Shown piece by piece: positions 43,401-51,583 of a stretch of 64,000 nt of DNA; within the stretch, counting starts at the first letter, position 1, and every line of letters begins with the position of its first letter. Under the pieces are notes generated by a model. The model was not told the DNA's origin. It did not search any database and worked only from the letters and a program-made list of their open reading frames with translations. The stretch covers positions 116,774,741 through 116,838,740 of the forward strand of contig OX104127.1 of the NCBI GenBank assembly GCA_944470555.2, in the 5' to 3' direction. Both the position numbers and the translations under genes were made by a program. The DNA is from Heterobilharzia americana. Taxonomy: Eukaryota; Platyhelminthes; Trematoda; Strigeidida; Schistosomatidae.

Positions 43401-46400
43401 AGAGATAGTACATTGCTTTATCTTTTTTCTGATTTTTAGTGAACAACCTCCGCAGCGTATACGTAACTTAAAAAGGTGTAGATATATAATAGTTTCTCCA
43501 TTGAGTAGTCAAAAAAACTGTGAAACTGAATTGATGGACTCCACTATATACTTATTTTTACAAAATAATAAATTGTTTACAGGTTGGTATTCATTATGAA
43601 CTGATATCAGTTGGAGAAAAATTGGAATTTTGGAGCACTGGATAGCTGGAATTCCTCAGCAGTGCGCGCCCATGATGCCGCTAAGAATCGGACGCAGGAC
43701 ATTCAGGTTCCCGGCCAACTGACCTGAAACCAATAAATAAATCCCTACAAACCTTTAATTTGAATTAATCTAGGGCTTATTGATGACTTGCTTCGTGATG
43801 GGATTCCCGAAGTTCTATTGAGAAATCGTGACCGGTGGGACCAACCAAGTGGGACGTATAGACAGTTACACAACGACAGCATTGGATGGAGGTCGCACCA
43901 TATCATTAACTGACAGATGTAGGATATGTGGATCACTGGATTCCAACCTAGTGGCTCAATGGCAACGTGCTTGCTGCAGAACCTTGGGTTCGACCCCTGG
44001 GGTGGTCATGGGTGCACACTGCTGAGGGGTCGCCTACTAGGACGAAACAGCTGTCCAGGTCTCTTGTAGTTTCCCAGTTGATATCAGTACATCATGAATA
44101 TCAACCTGAAATCAATAAATAAATCCCCACAATCCTCCTAATTGAATAGTAAATTCCTTTTGAGGGAAAATGATTTAACTGCTTTGTTTAAGGGTTTTTC
44201 AATTAACCTTCAATAACCTCATTTGTGAACTTTTATCTGCTGAATTATATGAATATATTAACAAAATCAATTCTAGATTTATTTCTACTAACTTTTTAAA
44301 TTTATTTAGGAAGCGTTTCAAGCCTGATGTACCGTGCACTAAACAGTACTCTCGTTGTCATTCAAGCATACATCTTTCAGTGAATGAAACCAAAAATTTA
44401 TTGCAGAACTATTGTCCTCTGTCACTATCTCATTCATCATCGGTTAGTCTTAATATTGTCAACTTAAATCTTCTTTACTACCTAATAATTCACCTTCGTA
44501 TTAACATTTATAATAATCGTATATTTTGTATAAAATTAATAACTCAGTAAACATGTAAAACACCATGCAAAAGTAGTTCTCAAGGTATAGTTAGCATCCG
44601 GGCTATCTAGTATTATCTTTACCGAGAGAAATGGTACTGGCTACTTAGTTACAGCAGGTTGAGTGCACCATCCTATAAGTAGGATTCATTTCTAAATGTT
44701 ATTAATGACTATTACATCATGACATATTGCTTAATATCTAGCTTATTTTATATGATAAACCTTGTTCTTCATTCCAGGATTTTATTGCTACTACAGTGTT
44801 ACTCATTGAACTGTCCAAGGATTTTCGTTCATTGACATGGAGTAACAATGAAAAGTTATTTCAAATCAGTATATTTATTACTCTTCATATGGTTGCTTTT
44901 TATCCATTATTTTGAAGAGCAAGGCAAAACTGTGCTCACAAATAGTTTTGTATTAACTACTGCTTTGCTTAGCACTGAAAATGAGTTGCTTTGGGTTCCA
45001 CAAGCATGCCAAAGATTTTATCTTCGTATATCCGCATAAAAAGTATAGAATTCGCCTAATTTGTGACGGTTTACAAGAGTGACTGTGAACACCAACCGAG
45101 AAACAACTGTAGATATCCATGCGCGATTTTTGATTTTAAAAAAGACAGCTAGTCATACAGATAAGCATTAACATACCTGATTAACTCGAAGTATACTCAA
45201 CGAAGTGACTGTTGATAAAGTATTGATGCGGCTTGTGGAAATCCTGGCTGTGGTCAACTGGTTGACTAGAGTGGACCACCTCATAATAGTTAGCTTATTT
45301 TACCTTATCATCCTTGCTGAAGTAAATGTAGCTAGTGAGTAGTATTTGCTTGAAAGGTTATTTCTTGTTGCGCCGTGATTTGATGACAGTGAAGTATTTT
45401 CACCGACTAATAGACCTTTTGTCTTATGTCTAGAAATTAAAGTTCGAAGCTTGGATTCAAAAAATTGCTTATTTTACAGAACCCATTGGCTTTCATTTGC
45501 TGGGGGTAAGGCTTTTTAACGCAAACGTGATACTCCTCGGTAGTTAACTTCTTTAAAAAAGACTACGTGAACAACATAGAGCAAATGTCTTGTTCATTCT
45601 GTGGTAACTCAAATCCATCTTTTTCAACAAGATTTCAATTTGGACTCTTCCAACTGAGATATACTAGTCCACTAATCTGCAACGATACAATTATTCCTTC
45701 GGATCATTCTTTACCACTATTTTCACCATTCCTCCTTCCGACCTCTGCAGTTAGTTCTCGTTAGGATGTGCAATTTCTGCCCCTTAGATCCCAAACAAGC
45801 TGTAAATTACTAATCCGACCTAACTATAAGTTTCCAGACAATCATATAACCATACTTATGAATGAAAGATTAGATGAATTGGCCTATCATCTCGACAAAG
45901 GCCAGGTAGTAACGAAAGCCATTGCCAATGTATATAGCATTGTCTCTTGTACATAGTTGACTAAACGATCCGACCGTCTATAGATTTTCTGCTTTTCCTG
46001 TTATCGCGAAGTTGAATGACAAAGGCAGTGAAATCGAAGGTTATTTTACAAGTGTTTATGCTTATCTATCCATATCGGCATTACAGTATATCAGTTCTAA
46101 GAACTAATGTGGAAGAGCGTTCTTGATTTTGAATAAAAAGCTACGTCATACTGCATATTAGTCCTTTCGACATCAAAAATTCGAGTATTCTAGTTCATAA
46201 ATGCCTGTTTTACTTACTGGATACTTGGATTTAGATCACTCTGCAAATATTTTCTTGACCTGAAATACATAATAACCACGTTTAAAGTCCATCACCAACA
46301 GATACAGTTTTGCGTAAGGAGACTTACTTACTTGGTGAGATCTTATACCTCCTTGACTTAAGTGACTCAAACCTGTATTGTGCATGCCGATTCACCAATT

Positions 46401-49400
46401 AGTGTTAAGTTCAAACATTTTTTTCTCCAGAAATTCTAAGACTAATACAACTAAGACATGGAGATAATCAATGATCAGCATTTTTATTTGTCTTATTTCT
46501 AATGTGTTCCTCCTTTTCTTAGTCTTCTCTCTCTATGCGTTATATTAACCTGAATCAGAATAATTTCTCATGTGATTCTACGTTGGTCCATTTTCCTTCC
46601 TGAGAATATTTTTTTTGTGTGGAATATGAGTCTTTCAATTCTCCTGTTATCTAATAGTGTTTGATTTCTTCTAATGCGTAGCGTTTTTTAAACATTACAA
46701 AACAGATTTTTCAAGAGTTTGTATTATTTTCTTGTCAATGTATTTTAGCCAAATTCAATGTCTGATGCAGAAAAGAAGCACGATATTGACATTTTCGATA
46801 AAAGTATTGGTTTTTGGACAGGTTCGTTTAATTTTATTTCCATGAATCTTTTACAAAATTATTGGTTATTTCACAAAAACATTTATTTAATTGAATGAAA
46901 CTTTTTATCCACTCTTGTGTGACTTAATGTAACATGTTAGGTAAAAGAAGAAATGCAGCTCAACGATCACATATATATGTATGCGCTCTAGGTCCCAATT
47001 TACACCTGAAGTATGATGACGAGTGACAAACTGAAACGCTTTCGGAGAGCTGAAACCACCTTAACCGATGAGTAGAATGTTTGGTACATAAAGCCATTGA
47101 GAATTTCTGATAGCATTCAAGGGAAGATAATTTGTGTGTAGTATTTAAAAGCAATTTGCGTGGTTGTAACCCTATCATACTTTTATTGATGTATATATAC
47201 GGGACTATGCACCAAATGCAACCTAAAAATAATTCTCATTTATATAAGCTTAAAGTTCACAATTCCAGCTTTGAGGTGACGTGTGCAATAAGCTTTAGCT
47301 GTTGGAAGTGATTTTTTGCAAGCTAGCTGAAAAACAGTATTTTATGTACGTTGATGATCTTCGGATAGTGGCAGTTTCATACTGTCTAGTCCCGCTGTGT
47401 GGCCATTCAGCTAGGTGACCCAATGGTGTGGTGCACTTTACCTGATGTTAGGTGGTTGGAGGTTATCGATAAGAAATTGCGGATCTAGGTTACGTTCTTT
47501 TTGGTACTCATCAGCAAGACATCTGACACACTGACTGACAAAATCAACATGGAACCCCGCATAGAAATGCATTAATTCAAGTTACCACACTTTACAGTAG
47601 TACGCAAAAAGCTGGTGCATAGAAAAATTGGTACCGAAGTAGGTAAAGCAGTGTGAGAGAAGATAAAGGTTAGTGCGAATGTTAAAGCTTTACATATCAA
47701 GGAGTGAATACATCTGCGCCATTGTGACGGACTTTCAATCATTTCACCGAAAGTTCTCAACCATTGATTCCCTTTCGTTTTGGAGACCCCCACCAGACAG
47801 TCTGCATCTTCTCAATTGGCTCAGGCGAACAGTGAGAAACTCCATCGATTGGTGCCAGTTTTTAGCGGAAGACATCTCTGAGTATGACACTAGTGACAAG
47901 CGTTTGGGTCTGTAAAAGGGCATCAATTTCCTCTAGTTTGCAATTACACCTTGTTAATAAGCATTAAACTTATGTCTAGGACTTTTTTCAAATACGTTAA
48001 ATCAATTACCATCAGTCTTTTATATCTTCATGGTAGACATTCACTAGTTATCCATCTTATTAGTTTATGAAAGAGGAAGACATCCTATTTTCTACGAAAC
48101 ATTTATGTAGCATTTTGAATATGCACAGAGAATAGCGTTTTAAAACACCTTTCGTTTAAAATTTCCATGCTAGTATTCGTTTCCGATAGAAGCCTCACCG
48201 TTTTCTGGGAAGATATTCTACTCAAGTGCATCTTTTCTGTTTTTCTAGATCCCAGAAAGCCAAAATCCAACGGTAGATCTTATATTCGAAGCAATTCAGA
48301 ATCCAATTTAGCTAGCAACCATTGGTATTGCAAGTCAAACTGTATCTGTGATGGTACAGTCCCTAATGTTATTTCAGATTGTACAATTGCAAAATCAAAT
48401 ATAAGACTACAGATTTTGGCTCGTGTGGCCGCTTATTGCTTAAAAGAACACACTTCTAATTCCTCACTTTCAGTGAATACAGCAGCAGAATTACCTACTG
48501 GCAGATTCATCAGCTTAGCCGATCAGTTAGTCTTGTTATGCAGGCGTCTGTTGGTCCCTTGTCATTTTATTGATTATCCACCTAATTTGGATATTAACTA
48601 CAAGGTGCGTTTTCAGCAGTTGTTTCGTTCTCTATATATTCTTGTATTTTACCATGCAAAATAGATGAAAACAATTTATAGTCAGGTCATCATTTCTACT
48701 TTATTTTTTCCGTCCCTGTTAGTGTTCATTCAGGATTATGTAAGAACGGAAAACAATACTCCTTTTGGATTTCTCAAATGAAAATCGGTGTTTTCATTTC
48801 TGAAATCACTGACTATTATGAGGAAATATTGTTGCCCAAAAATCCAGCCCAAAATTTTTCATTAGTCTTACCGCTCAATTGTAAAATTTTCAAACCCTAC
48901 ACATAATCTCTAATCTGATGGGATACACTAAATGGTTTATCTTTAGGGCCTATCTGAAAATACCGTATCACCAGTCGAAGTGCGAAACGAACTTGTTCAA
49001 TTTTCTTCTTCTAGGTTCTAACTTGTCAACGTGAGTGTCCATTACCAGTTTTGTGTCACTATCAATTATCTGATTCCAAATTGAATCACTTTAGTCTAAC
49101 CGTATTATATCGATATGGTAGAATCAAGGTTAATCCATTCTTTCCAATGTTTTCGTTGCTTTTACATTGAGTGTAGTTTTTTTCTTTGAATCAGATTCTG
49201 TTTGGACCAGATGATGGTTAGCACTTGAAAACTGATCATTTCACTGATTTTAAACTTTAGTTTACCACGTAGACTAGCGAATGAAGTAATTAGTTACTTT
49301 ACGCGACATACTTTACGCCGTCTTACTTTATGTCAAAACATTTTTCCAGAACTGCAAAACGATGTGTTATTTCCCCAACTTCAATAGTGGTAAATTGGAG

Positions 49401-51583
49401 AATAACAAGTATGTCAATAAATAGTAATAACTACTACCCGTTGTACAAGAGGTGGCTATCGTTCCTCCGTGGCATAGTGGATAACGCCTTGGCGTTTGAA
49501 GCGGTGGGTACGGAGTTCGAGTCCCGGCGGGGACAACATCACTGGGGTGCAGGTACATCCAGCTGACGAGTCCCAAGCAGGACGAAACGCGCGTCCTGGA
49601 TTCTTCTGCTAGCCACAACCAACCAATTTATCATAATTAACATTCAGGCAATATCGAGGTGTCCACATAGGAGCCCATATGCCGATAGAGGTCGAACAAT
49701 TCGATCCAACAAAACAACGGAGAATAACAAGTATGTCAATAAAGTGTTCATCATGCTTCAAAAAAAATGTTGCTTTTTCAGAATAACCGAGAATGTTATT
49801 TTACTGAACAAAAACTGCAGCAGACGAATGGCTAATCGATAATGTAGACAATTCTCTGTTAGAGCTTAGATGTATGTTTGTGGTAGCCGGCGGTTTAATC
49901 CCACTGTATTAAAGGCATGAAGAACTTTACACCGTGTAAAATTTGTGAAAGGATGTGGAAATTGATGTGTCTGTCTCTCTCAAGAAAAAACCATAGTTTT
50001 TGTTCATACGTTTCGTTCCCTAGCAAATTTTCAAAACCGAATCGCGTCATTTTACTTCACGGACATTCATCTGCTTCCTACAACCTAAAATTACATATCT
50101 TGGTCAGGATAAGTATTAATTTTTTATATATGATTGTATCGATAATTTGGATTTATAGAAAAATTATCAAACGAACAACGATTCAAGGGAAGAGGGTTTC
50201 TAAGTCATTGAGAGAACATGTAAACTTGTCAATTTTTGTTTATTTATTAAGCTGAAGGCTTCCGGGATATCTATTTGGTGTTTGGTTTCTATCAGCTGCC
50301 TTGCTATTACACTTTTGATAATTGTGCTGCCTTTCAAATACAAATTTCTTGCGACATGGTCGAAAATTGAGCTCTTTTTTCAGTCCTTCCTATGTACTTG
50401 CTTCCGCTTCAGATGAATTGCTAAATATGGTTGGGTTTGATATGAAAAGGGCATTTATCTACTTCAGATTGACTTAGTGAGCACGTAGTATTGTAAACCG
50501 ATATTATTATATAATCATTATTATAACACAAACTTTGTACAACAAGAGATGCACCATACAAAATAATGAAGCAACCTTATGAAGACACAAGAAATGTTAG
50601 AGAGAATGGAAACTAAAACAGAAGTAGGTTATTAAAGAAACAGTTTTGAGGATACATTCAAAGAAGTATTCACTACTCTTCTTTCACTTTTCAGTGATAG
50701 AGTAAACAAGAAGATTATAGTATGATCACTACTGGTTTCGATTCTGCCCTGTTTGCTATTTTTTTCAAGCCACCGAGCTGCATGATCTCTCAGGCTCCAC
50801 CCAGAGACTTACGAGGTATCTACAAATACTGACCTATCACAACTATCTTTCATCGTATGGCACCACATCATACACTAACCACTTCTGCAATATCAGCTTA
50901 ACAGACAGGAAGCTTCTTTTCAGTGCACATCTATTCCTTTAGGTATCTCATCTCCCTTAGATGTCAAATGAATAAAAACCGATTCATTCTTAACTGTTGG
51001 ATGTTTAGGTTTTCCAGTAAGTCCTCTTTCATACTTCAAAATAAGCTTCTTAAGGTATCCATTCTCTCTAAGAAGTATTCACTAACTTTGTCTAAGCATA
51101 AAAACTGGTCATCTTGTATTCTGCGTTTCTTTTTCATCATCCATATCGAAATGCTGTCAACAACCTTGTACACATTCTTACATTAGGCAATGAACAACAC
51201 TTAGTGTTTGAGGGGTGATGGTACTACTACCTGGCTGCCCAAACCTCGGTAGGTGGAGCGGTGTTTGAACCCGTGACCCACGGTCTGAAAGTTATCTCCC
51301 TATACTAATAAAACCACAGTTCCATATACCTTTTATGGGTTTTTAATTTTTATCATCATTTTGTGTTTTACTTTAGAAGCGGGAAGGACTGGATTCAAGA
51401 CATTGTCAGTACATAGTTATTCTGTTAGTTGGTGCAAATCCTACAAACAATACCATAACACTGAACTATTCAGAAAAAAATGATGACTATATATCAGTGA
51501 AGGCATCAGATTTTACAAGAAATGCAGCCAAACAAAAAGCTGCTCAACTTGTAGTCCAGTGCTTAGCAAAATTAATCAGATAA
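13801..51583 (+). CDS. STAU: Staufen-like protein with five dsRBDs (gene span, 14 exons)
   Basis: Joined exons: 13801-14145, 14491-14625, 18729-18833, 21955-22116, 24582-24818, 26976-27155, 32466-32670, 37163-37260, 39715-39815, 43440-43475, 44310-44442, 46749-46821, 48249-48604, 51377-51583. Every junction has GT/AG ends and phases agree, giving about 790 codons ending in TAA. dsRBD1 is about residues 19-95, dsRBD2 122-195, dsRBD3 216-300, dsRBD4 338-425, dsRBD5 690-788. Five dsRBDs, with the last C-terminal and set apart by a long low-complexity linker, is the Staufen arrangement. dsRBD1 has the Staufen-like GPYHSKVF motif, and dsRBD4 ends in a basic NNKRLAKRLAAE helix like that of STAU dsRBD4. 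Known family role: binding structured RNA for mRNA transport, translation control and Staufen-mediated decay in the cytoplasm. The start codon is unresolved: the first exon has an acceptor-like tttgtttaag before it, and the first ATG in it is at 13822. Another multi-dsRBD family (ILF3/TARBP-like) is possible but has fewer domains. Confidence 0.82.
14491..14625 (+). CDS. STAU: Staufen-like exon b: N-terminal half of dsRBD2
   Basis: Acceptor cattacag precedes 14491 and donor gtaagc follows 14625; phase 0 at both ends, 45 codons. It carries the first helix and first strand (LRRLLNLLG, KVKLNYSGHIENGSL). The domain is completed in the next exon, 4.1 kb downstream across a LINE insertion. Confidence 0.78.
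15165..18200 (+). mobile_element. Degenerate APE/RT LINE in the exon b-c intron
   Basis: Endonuclease traces: TLRVPRNLTLVGTALSCKAE at 15270-15340 and IVIIGGDLNAQVRKLGQSER at 15540-15600. RT traces: RGISLTNIVSKILGS near 16690, FFNLKAKLDSVDGEVLWQCL near 16880, THLTYLGS-like near 17350. The 3' end reads LGDMAENRSQWLRCVHF near 17880, followed by an untranslated tail. Stops and shifts throughout. Family members end in a similar NRSQWRRCIHSL motif; four other fragments of this element occur in the window. Confidence 0.75.
18729..18833 (+). CDS. STAU: Staufen-like exon c: C-terminal half of dsRBD2
   Basis: Acceptor ctaaaattag, donor gtttgt, phase 0 at both ends, 35 codons. It contains the strand GRQYVGSATTKSG and the helix GAEQEACKAALE typical of a dsRBD end. 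Too short to stand out as an ORF; found from reading frame, splice sites and domain continuity. Confidence 0.8.
19690..20000 (+). mobile_element. LINE 3'-end fragment
   Basis: Contains RKIGHSGTDAFIS, a decayed form of the NRSQWRRCIHS end, then a tail that matches the tail at 17940-18110 (both share gtggcaactt, a cacttgtgtg segment and a ctactttg stretch). A 5'-truncated copy in intron c-d of the Staufen-like gene. Confidence 0.65.
21700..21780 (-). mobile_element. tRNA-like sequence (SINE head or tRNA pseudogene)
   Basis: Reverse complement has an A box (tcgtagctcagttgatagaa), a GGG/CCC anticodon-like stem and a B box (ttagttcgaatccggcc). The acceptor stem ends do not pair and T33 is absent, so it is not a working tRNA. 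Probably the head of a SINE. Confidence 0.5.
21955..22116 (+). CDS. STAU: Staufen-like exon d: linker and start of dsRBD3
   Basis: Acceptor tcgtgtttag, donor gttaga, 54 codons, phase 0. It encodes a basic linker (QQMKRKGADNF) and the HPKSPVWRLRILAGLHF helix that opens dsRBD3, ending at HPYFK. Confidence 0.8.
22432..22850 (-). mobile_element. Penelope-like element fragment (N-terminal RT region)
   Basis: Minus-strand ORF with LTKAERIVLKTLMSDKSIVI, then TKADKGNDTVVLGKEDYEKK and a SGPY-like ETGPYEL, the standard N-terminal block of PLE reverse transcriptases. A frameshift near 22500 breaks it. Lies in Staufen intron d-e in antisense. Confidence 0.7.
22851..26975. other. Staufen introns d-e and e-f
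   Basis: Apart from the exon at 24582-24818, AT-rich non-coding sequence. Small perfect hairpins occur at 24108-24137 (12-bp stem) and 26321-26341 (9-bp stem). Confidence 0.45.
24582..24818 (+). CDS. STAU: Staufen-like exon e: rest of dsRBD3
   Basis: Acceptor tttattattag, donor gtatgt, 79 codons, phase 0. It has the EPYGFTCTCVL strand, WSTSTKKAQDAAAQSML closing helix with the conserved KKAxxxAA pattern, then a Ser/Thr/Lys-rich linker. Confidence 0.85.
26976..27155 (+). CDS. STAU: Staufen-like exon f: N-terminal half of dsRBD4
   Basis: Acceptor taatttcag, donor gttagt, 60 codons, phase 0. It contains the helix HPVCRLECFRASKNLDKVRY, comparable to [20 protein letters not shown] of STAU dsRBD4, then the strand YILLNEQ and a loop to PPFVYK. 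The downstream 5.3-kb intron holds the 555-bp inverted repeat. Confidence 0.83.
27539..28093 (-). mobile_element. Left arm of 555-bp inverted repeat, PLE RT fragment
   Basis: Minus-strand frame encodes SRSILLREYRKTLERLTINK, NIITRPDKGTRVIIIQ and KPKDNGYIFSSTFWSLKPES, the N-terminal part of a PLE reverse transcriptase. Reverse-complementary to 28194-28748 with a single mismatch near 27911 and no gaps. Lies inside Staufen intron f-g. Confidence 0.85.
28194..28748 (+). mobile_element. Right arm of 555-bp inverted repeat, PLE RT fragment
   Basis: Plus-strand mirror of 27539-28093, reading outward from a 100-bp spacer (28094-28193). The frame continues inward into the spacer (ORF from 28145) but stops at 28559 before MYDLQKVHNP, where the PLE motif YGLPKVHKP would be, so the coding sequence is already broken in both arms. 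Confidence 0.85.
28749..32465. other. Staufen intron f-g, right part
   Basis: AT-rich, no open frame longer than about 60 codons with any recognisable content, no repeat recognised. Confidence 0.45.
32466..32670 (+). CDS. STAU: Staufen-like exon g: C-terminal half of dsRBD4
   Basis: The acceptor is ctcctag (to 32465); the nearby gatag would put the frame out. Encodes IEFMDICIQG and NNKRLAKRLAAELLLAKL, the RNA-contacting basic helix, then a Ser-rich linker. The donor gtaagt leaves phase 1. Confidence 0.85.
32725..36030 (-). mobile_element. RTE-clade LINE (SR2-like), nearly full length but decayed
   Basis: Read on the minus strand from 36030: endonuclease with ILIGDMNIKLGVDNTGRELI, NGELFADFCASNEFVIGGSV and HKSTWISPD at 35122-35667, typical of RTE. 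RT pieces: AIKLLKSGKATGPGGIPPEV (34250), FIDFEKAIDSVDREV (33820), GLQVNIEKTEVMVMP (33420), and the tail WIGYTLRRRFRNIKRQA (32900). The YADD core and others are lost by shifts. Inserted antisense in Staufen intron g-h. Confidence 0.85.
35802..35818. repeat. (GA)n run
   Basis: Seventeen-base gagaga tract near the 5' end of the RTE-like element. Confidence 0.8.
37163..37260 (+). CDS. STAU: Staufen-like exon h: acidic/Ser linker
   Basis: Enters in phase 1 after acceptor acgaaaactag and leaves in phase 0 at gtaagc. Encodes an acidic, Ser/Thr-rich segment (ALPEISDSEEKSIS) in the dsRBD4-dsRBD5 spacer. No domain seen. Confidence 0.68.
38060..38215 (+). mobile_element. Second tRNA-derived SINE family, copy 1
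   Basis: Head tagctcgttagcttaaggag and box B-like cagactcgaacgcc, then gcctaccgaaatttggacag and the end ggtgtggttcattgcctac. The same order of segments is seen at 41370-41520 and, reversed, at 51183-51325 and 63495-63640. Confidence 0.6.
39715..39815 (+). CDS. STAU: Staufen-like exon i: linker
   Basis: Acceptor gtttatag, donor gtaagc, in phase 0 and out phase 2. Encodes DQHVNFSCTSDILVFDDP and then a basic SLGKRVSRPTK segment. Part of the spacer between dsRBD4 and dsRBD5. Confidence 0.7.
40240..40405 (+). mobile_element. tRNA-derived SINE with partial hammerhead
   Basis: tRNA-like head with atagctcactg and B box gggttcaaatc, then CTGACGA at 40347-40353, GAAA at 40368-40371 and a TTC cleavage-type triplet at 40378-40380. 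Helix II is mispaired. It ends in a (TA)n run. Staufen intron i-j, sense. Confidence 0.6.
40406..40436. repeat. (TA)n microsatellite
   Basis: About 15 TA units directly after the SINE tail. Confidence 0.95.
41370..41520 (+). mobile_element. Second tRNA-derived SINE family, copy 2
   Basis: Head gtagctcattagtcttagca, middle cttaccgaagtttaggcaac and end taggtgtggctcaccgccta align with the copy at 38060. Confidence 0.6.
42101..42119 (-). ncRNA. Hammerhead-ribozyme-like core in PLE long-repeat remnant
   Basis: Minus strand reads CTGATGAGAAGCCACGAAA, i.e. the CUGAUGA box, a very short helix II and GAAA. Flanks resemble those of the degenerate core at 42654-42673. PLEs are known to carry minimal hammerhead ribozymes in their terminal repeats. 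I could not find a convincing helix I, so activity is doubtful. Confidence 0.45.
42654..43110 (-). mobile_element. Penelope-like element, GIY-YIG region and 3' end
   Basis: Minus-strand reading gives FTCTRQSVYIERIGRRVYDH, then MLENIPKNLRQRSGNVYNST and IARHL, matching the PLE GIY-YIG nuclease pattern (C..C...YIGRT.R, EH.PK.L, S.IARHL). Downstream at 42654-42673 is a hammerhead-like core, repeated at 42101-42119. Antisense in Staufen intron i-j; decayed. Confidence 0.6.
43440..43475 (+). CDS. STAU: Staufen-like exon j: 36-nt microexon
   Basis: Acceptor tgatttttag; donor gtgtag is weak. Phase 2 on both sides, so it can be included or skipped without changing frame. Encodes EQPPQRIRNLK, a Pro/Arg-rich stretch. 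Supported only by phase agreement and composition. Confidence 0.5.
43630..43742 (+). mobile_element. SINE fragment
   Basis: Shares the tail (gacctgaaaccaataaataa) with the SINE at 43945-44130 and carries remnants of the ribozyme part (ggacgcaggac). The tRNA head is lost. Confidence 0.5.
43945..44130 (+). mobile_element. tRNA-derived SINE with decayed hammerhead
   Basis: A box tggctcaatgg and B box gggttcgacccc, then CTGAGGG at 44022-44028, GAAA at 44044-44047 and GTC at 44053-44055. The last A of the CUGANGA box is G and helix I does not pair well, so it should be inactive. Tail caataaataaatcccc. Staufen intron j-k, sense. Confidence 0.7.
44310..44442 (+). CDS. STAU: Staufen-like exon k: basic linker
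   Basis: Acceptor aatttatttag, donor gttagt, in phase 2 and out phase 0. Encodes KRFKPDVPCTKQYSRCHSS followed by a Ser/Leu-rich part, within the spacer before dsRBD5. Confidence 0.66.
44778..44915 (+). other. Possible alternative terminal exon of the Staufen-like gene
   Basis: A good acceptor (cttcattccag) is followed by 45 codons open in the frame left by exon k (phase 0), then TGA. No donor leads in frame to exon m. If used, the protein would end before dsRBD5. It may equally be a chance ORF in intron sequence. Confidence 0.25.
44916..46748. other. Staufen intron k-m, no further element recognised
   Basis: Short open frames at 45567-45956 (+) show no family resemblance. Confidence 0.4.
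46749..46821 (+). CDS. STAU: Staufen-like exon m: linker
   Basis: Acceptor tattttag, donor gttcgt (weak), in phase 0 and out phase 1. Encodes a charged segment DAEKKHDIDIFDKS then IGFWTG. It joins in frame to the flanking exons; the other two frames meet stops. Confidence 0.62.
47580..47930 (-). mobile_element. LINE 3'-end fragment
   Basis: Minus-strand pieces NWHQSMEFLTVRLSQLRRCR and LSGGG, then NQWLRTFGEMIESPSQWRRC and IHSL, the C-terminal end of the same LINE family as 15165-18200, in two frames. A 5'-truncated copy in Staufen intron m-n. Confidence 0.75.
48249..48604 (+). CDS. STAU: Staufen-like exon n: long linker and start of dsRBD5
   Basis: Acceptor gtttttctag, donor gtgcgt, in phase 1 and out phase 0, about 118 codons. 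The C-terminal part ADQLVLLCRRLLVPCHFIDYP matches the pattern of the STAU1 dsRBD5 opening (LDYLSRVQGFQVEYKDFP). The preceding part is Ser/Asn-rich. Confidence 0.82.
49461..49630 (+). mobile_element. tRNA-derived SINE with hammerhead ribozyme (Sm-alpha type)
   Basis: The 5' part is tRNA-like with an A box (tggcatagtgg, 49470-49480) and a B box (gagttcgagtccc, 49513-49525), the internal RNA polymerase III promoter. A hammerhead ribozyme follows. This is the architecture of the schistosome Sm-alpha SINE family. Best preserved of the four copies in the window. Lies in sense in the last Staufen intron. Confidence 0.88.
49557..49601 (+). ncRNA. Hammerhead ribozyme, apparently intact
   Basis: Helix I pairs atccag (49557-49562) with ctggat (49596-49601). 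Core CTGACGA at 49563-49569 (position 7 may be any base). Helix II pairs GTCC (49570-49573) with GGAC (49580-49583). GAAA at 49584-49587. A short helix III (AC/GT) leads to the cleavage triplet GTC at 49593-49595, so cleavage is expected after 49595. Confidence 0.88.
51183..51325 (-). mobile_element. Second tRNA-derived SINE family, copy 3
   Basis: Reverse complement has the B box cacgggttcaaacacc, then ctaccgaggtttgggcagcc and an end gtgttgttcattgcct. It lies 50 bp before the last Staufen exon, in antisense. Confidence 0.65.
51377..51583 (+). CDS. STAU: Staufen-like terminal exon o: rest of dsRBD5 and stop
   Basis: Acceptor tttactttag, phase 0, 68 codons then TAA. Encodes the strand QYIVILLVG and the closing helix NAAKQKAAQLVVQCLAKL. 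A possible poly(A) signal attaaa lies at 52129-52134, about 550 nt past the stop. Confidence 0.87.
   Translation, partial: KREGLDSRHCQYIVILLVGANPTNNTITLNYSEKNDDYISVKASDFTRNAAKQKAAQLVVQCLAKLIR

Noticed and set aside
45567..45956. Two adjacent open frames (+)
   Set aside because: No splice-phase agreement with the Staufen exons and no family resemblance.
49461..49535. Functional tRNA gene
   Set aside because: The tRNA-like part is followed directly by the hammerhead and SINE tail, and the anticodon stem is poorly paired.
50923..51186. 87-codon open frame (+)
   Set aside because: Lies in the last Staufen intron, has AT-driven composition and no recognisable domain.
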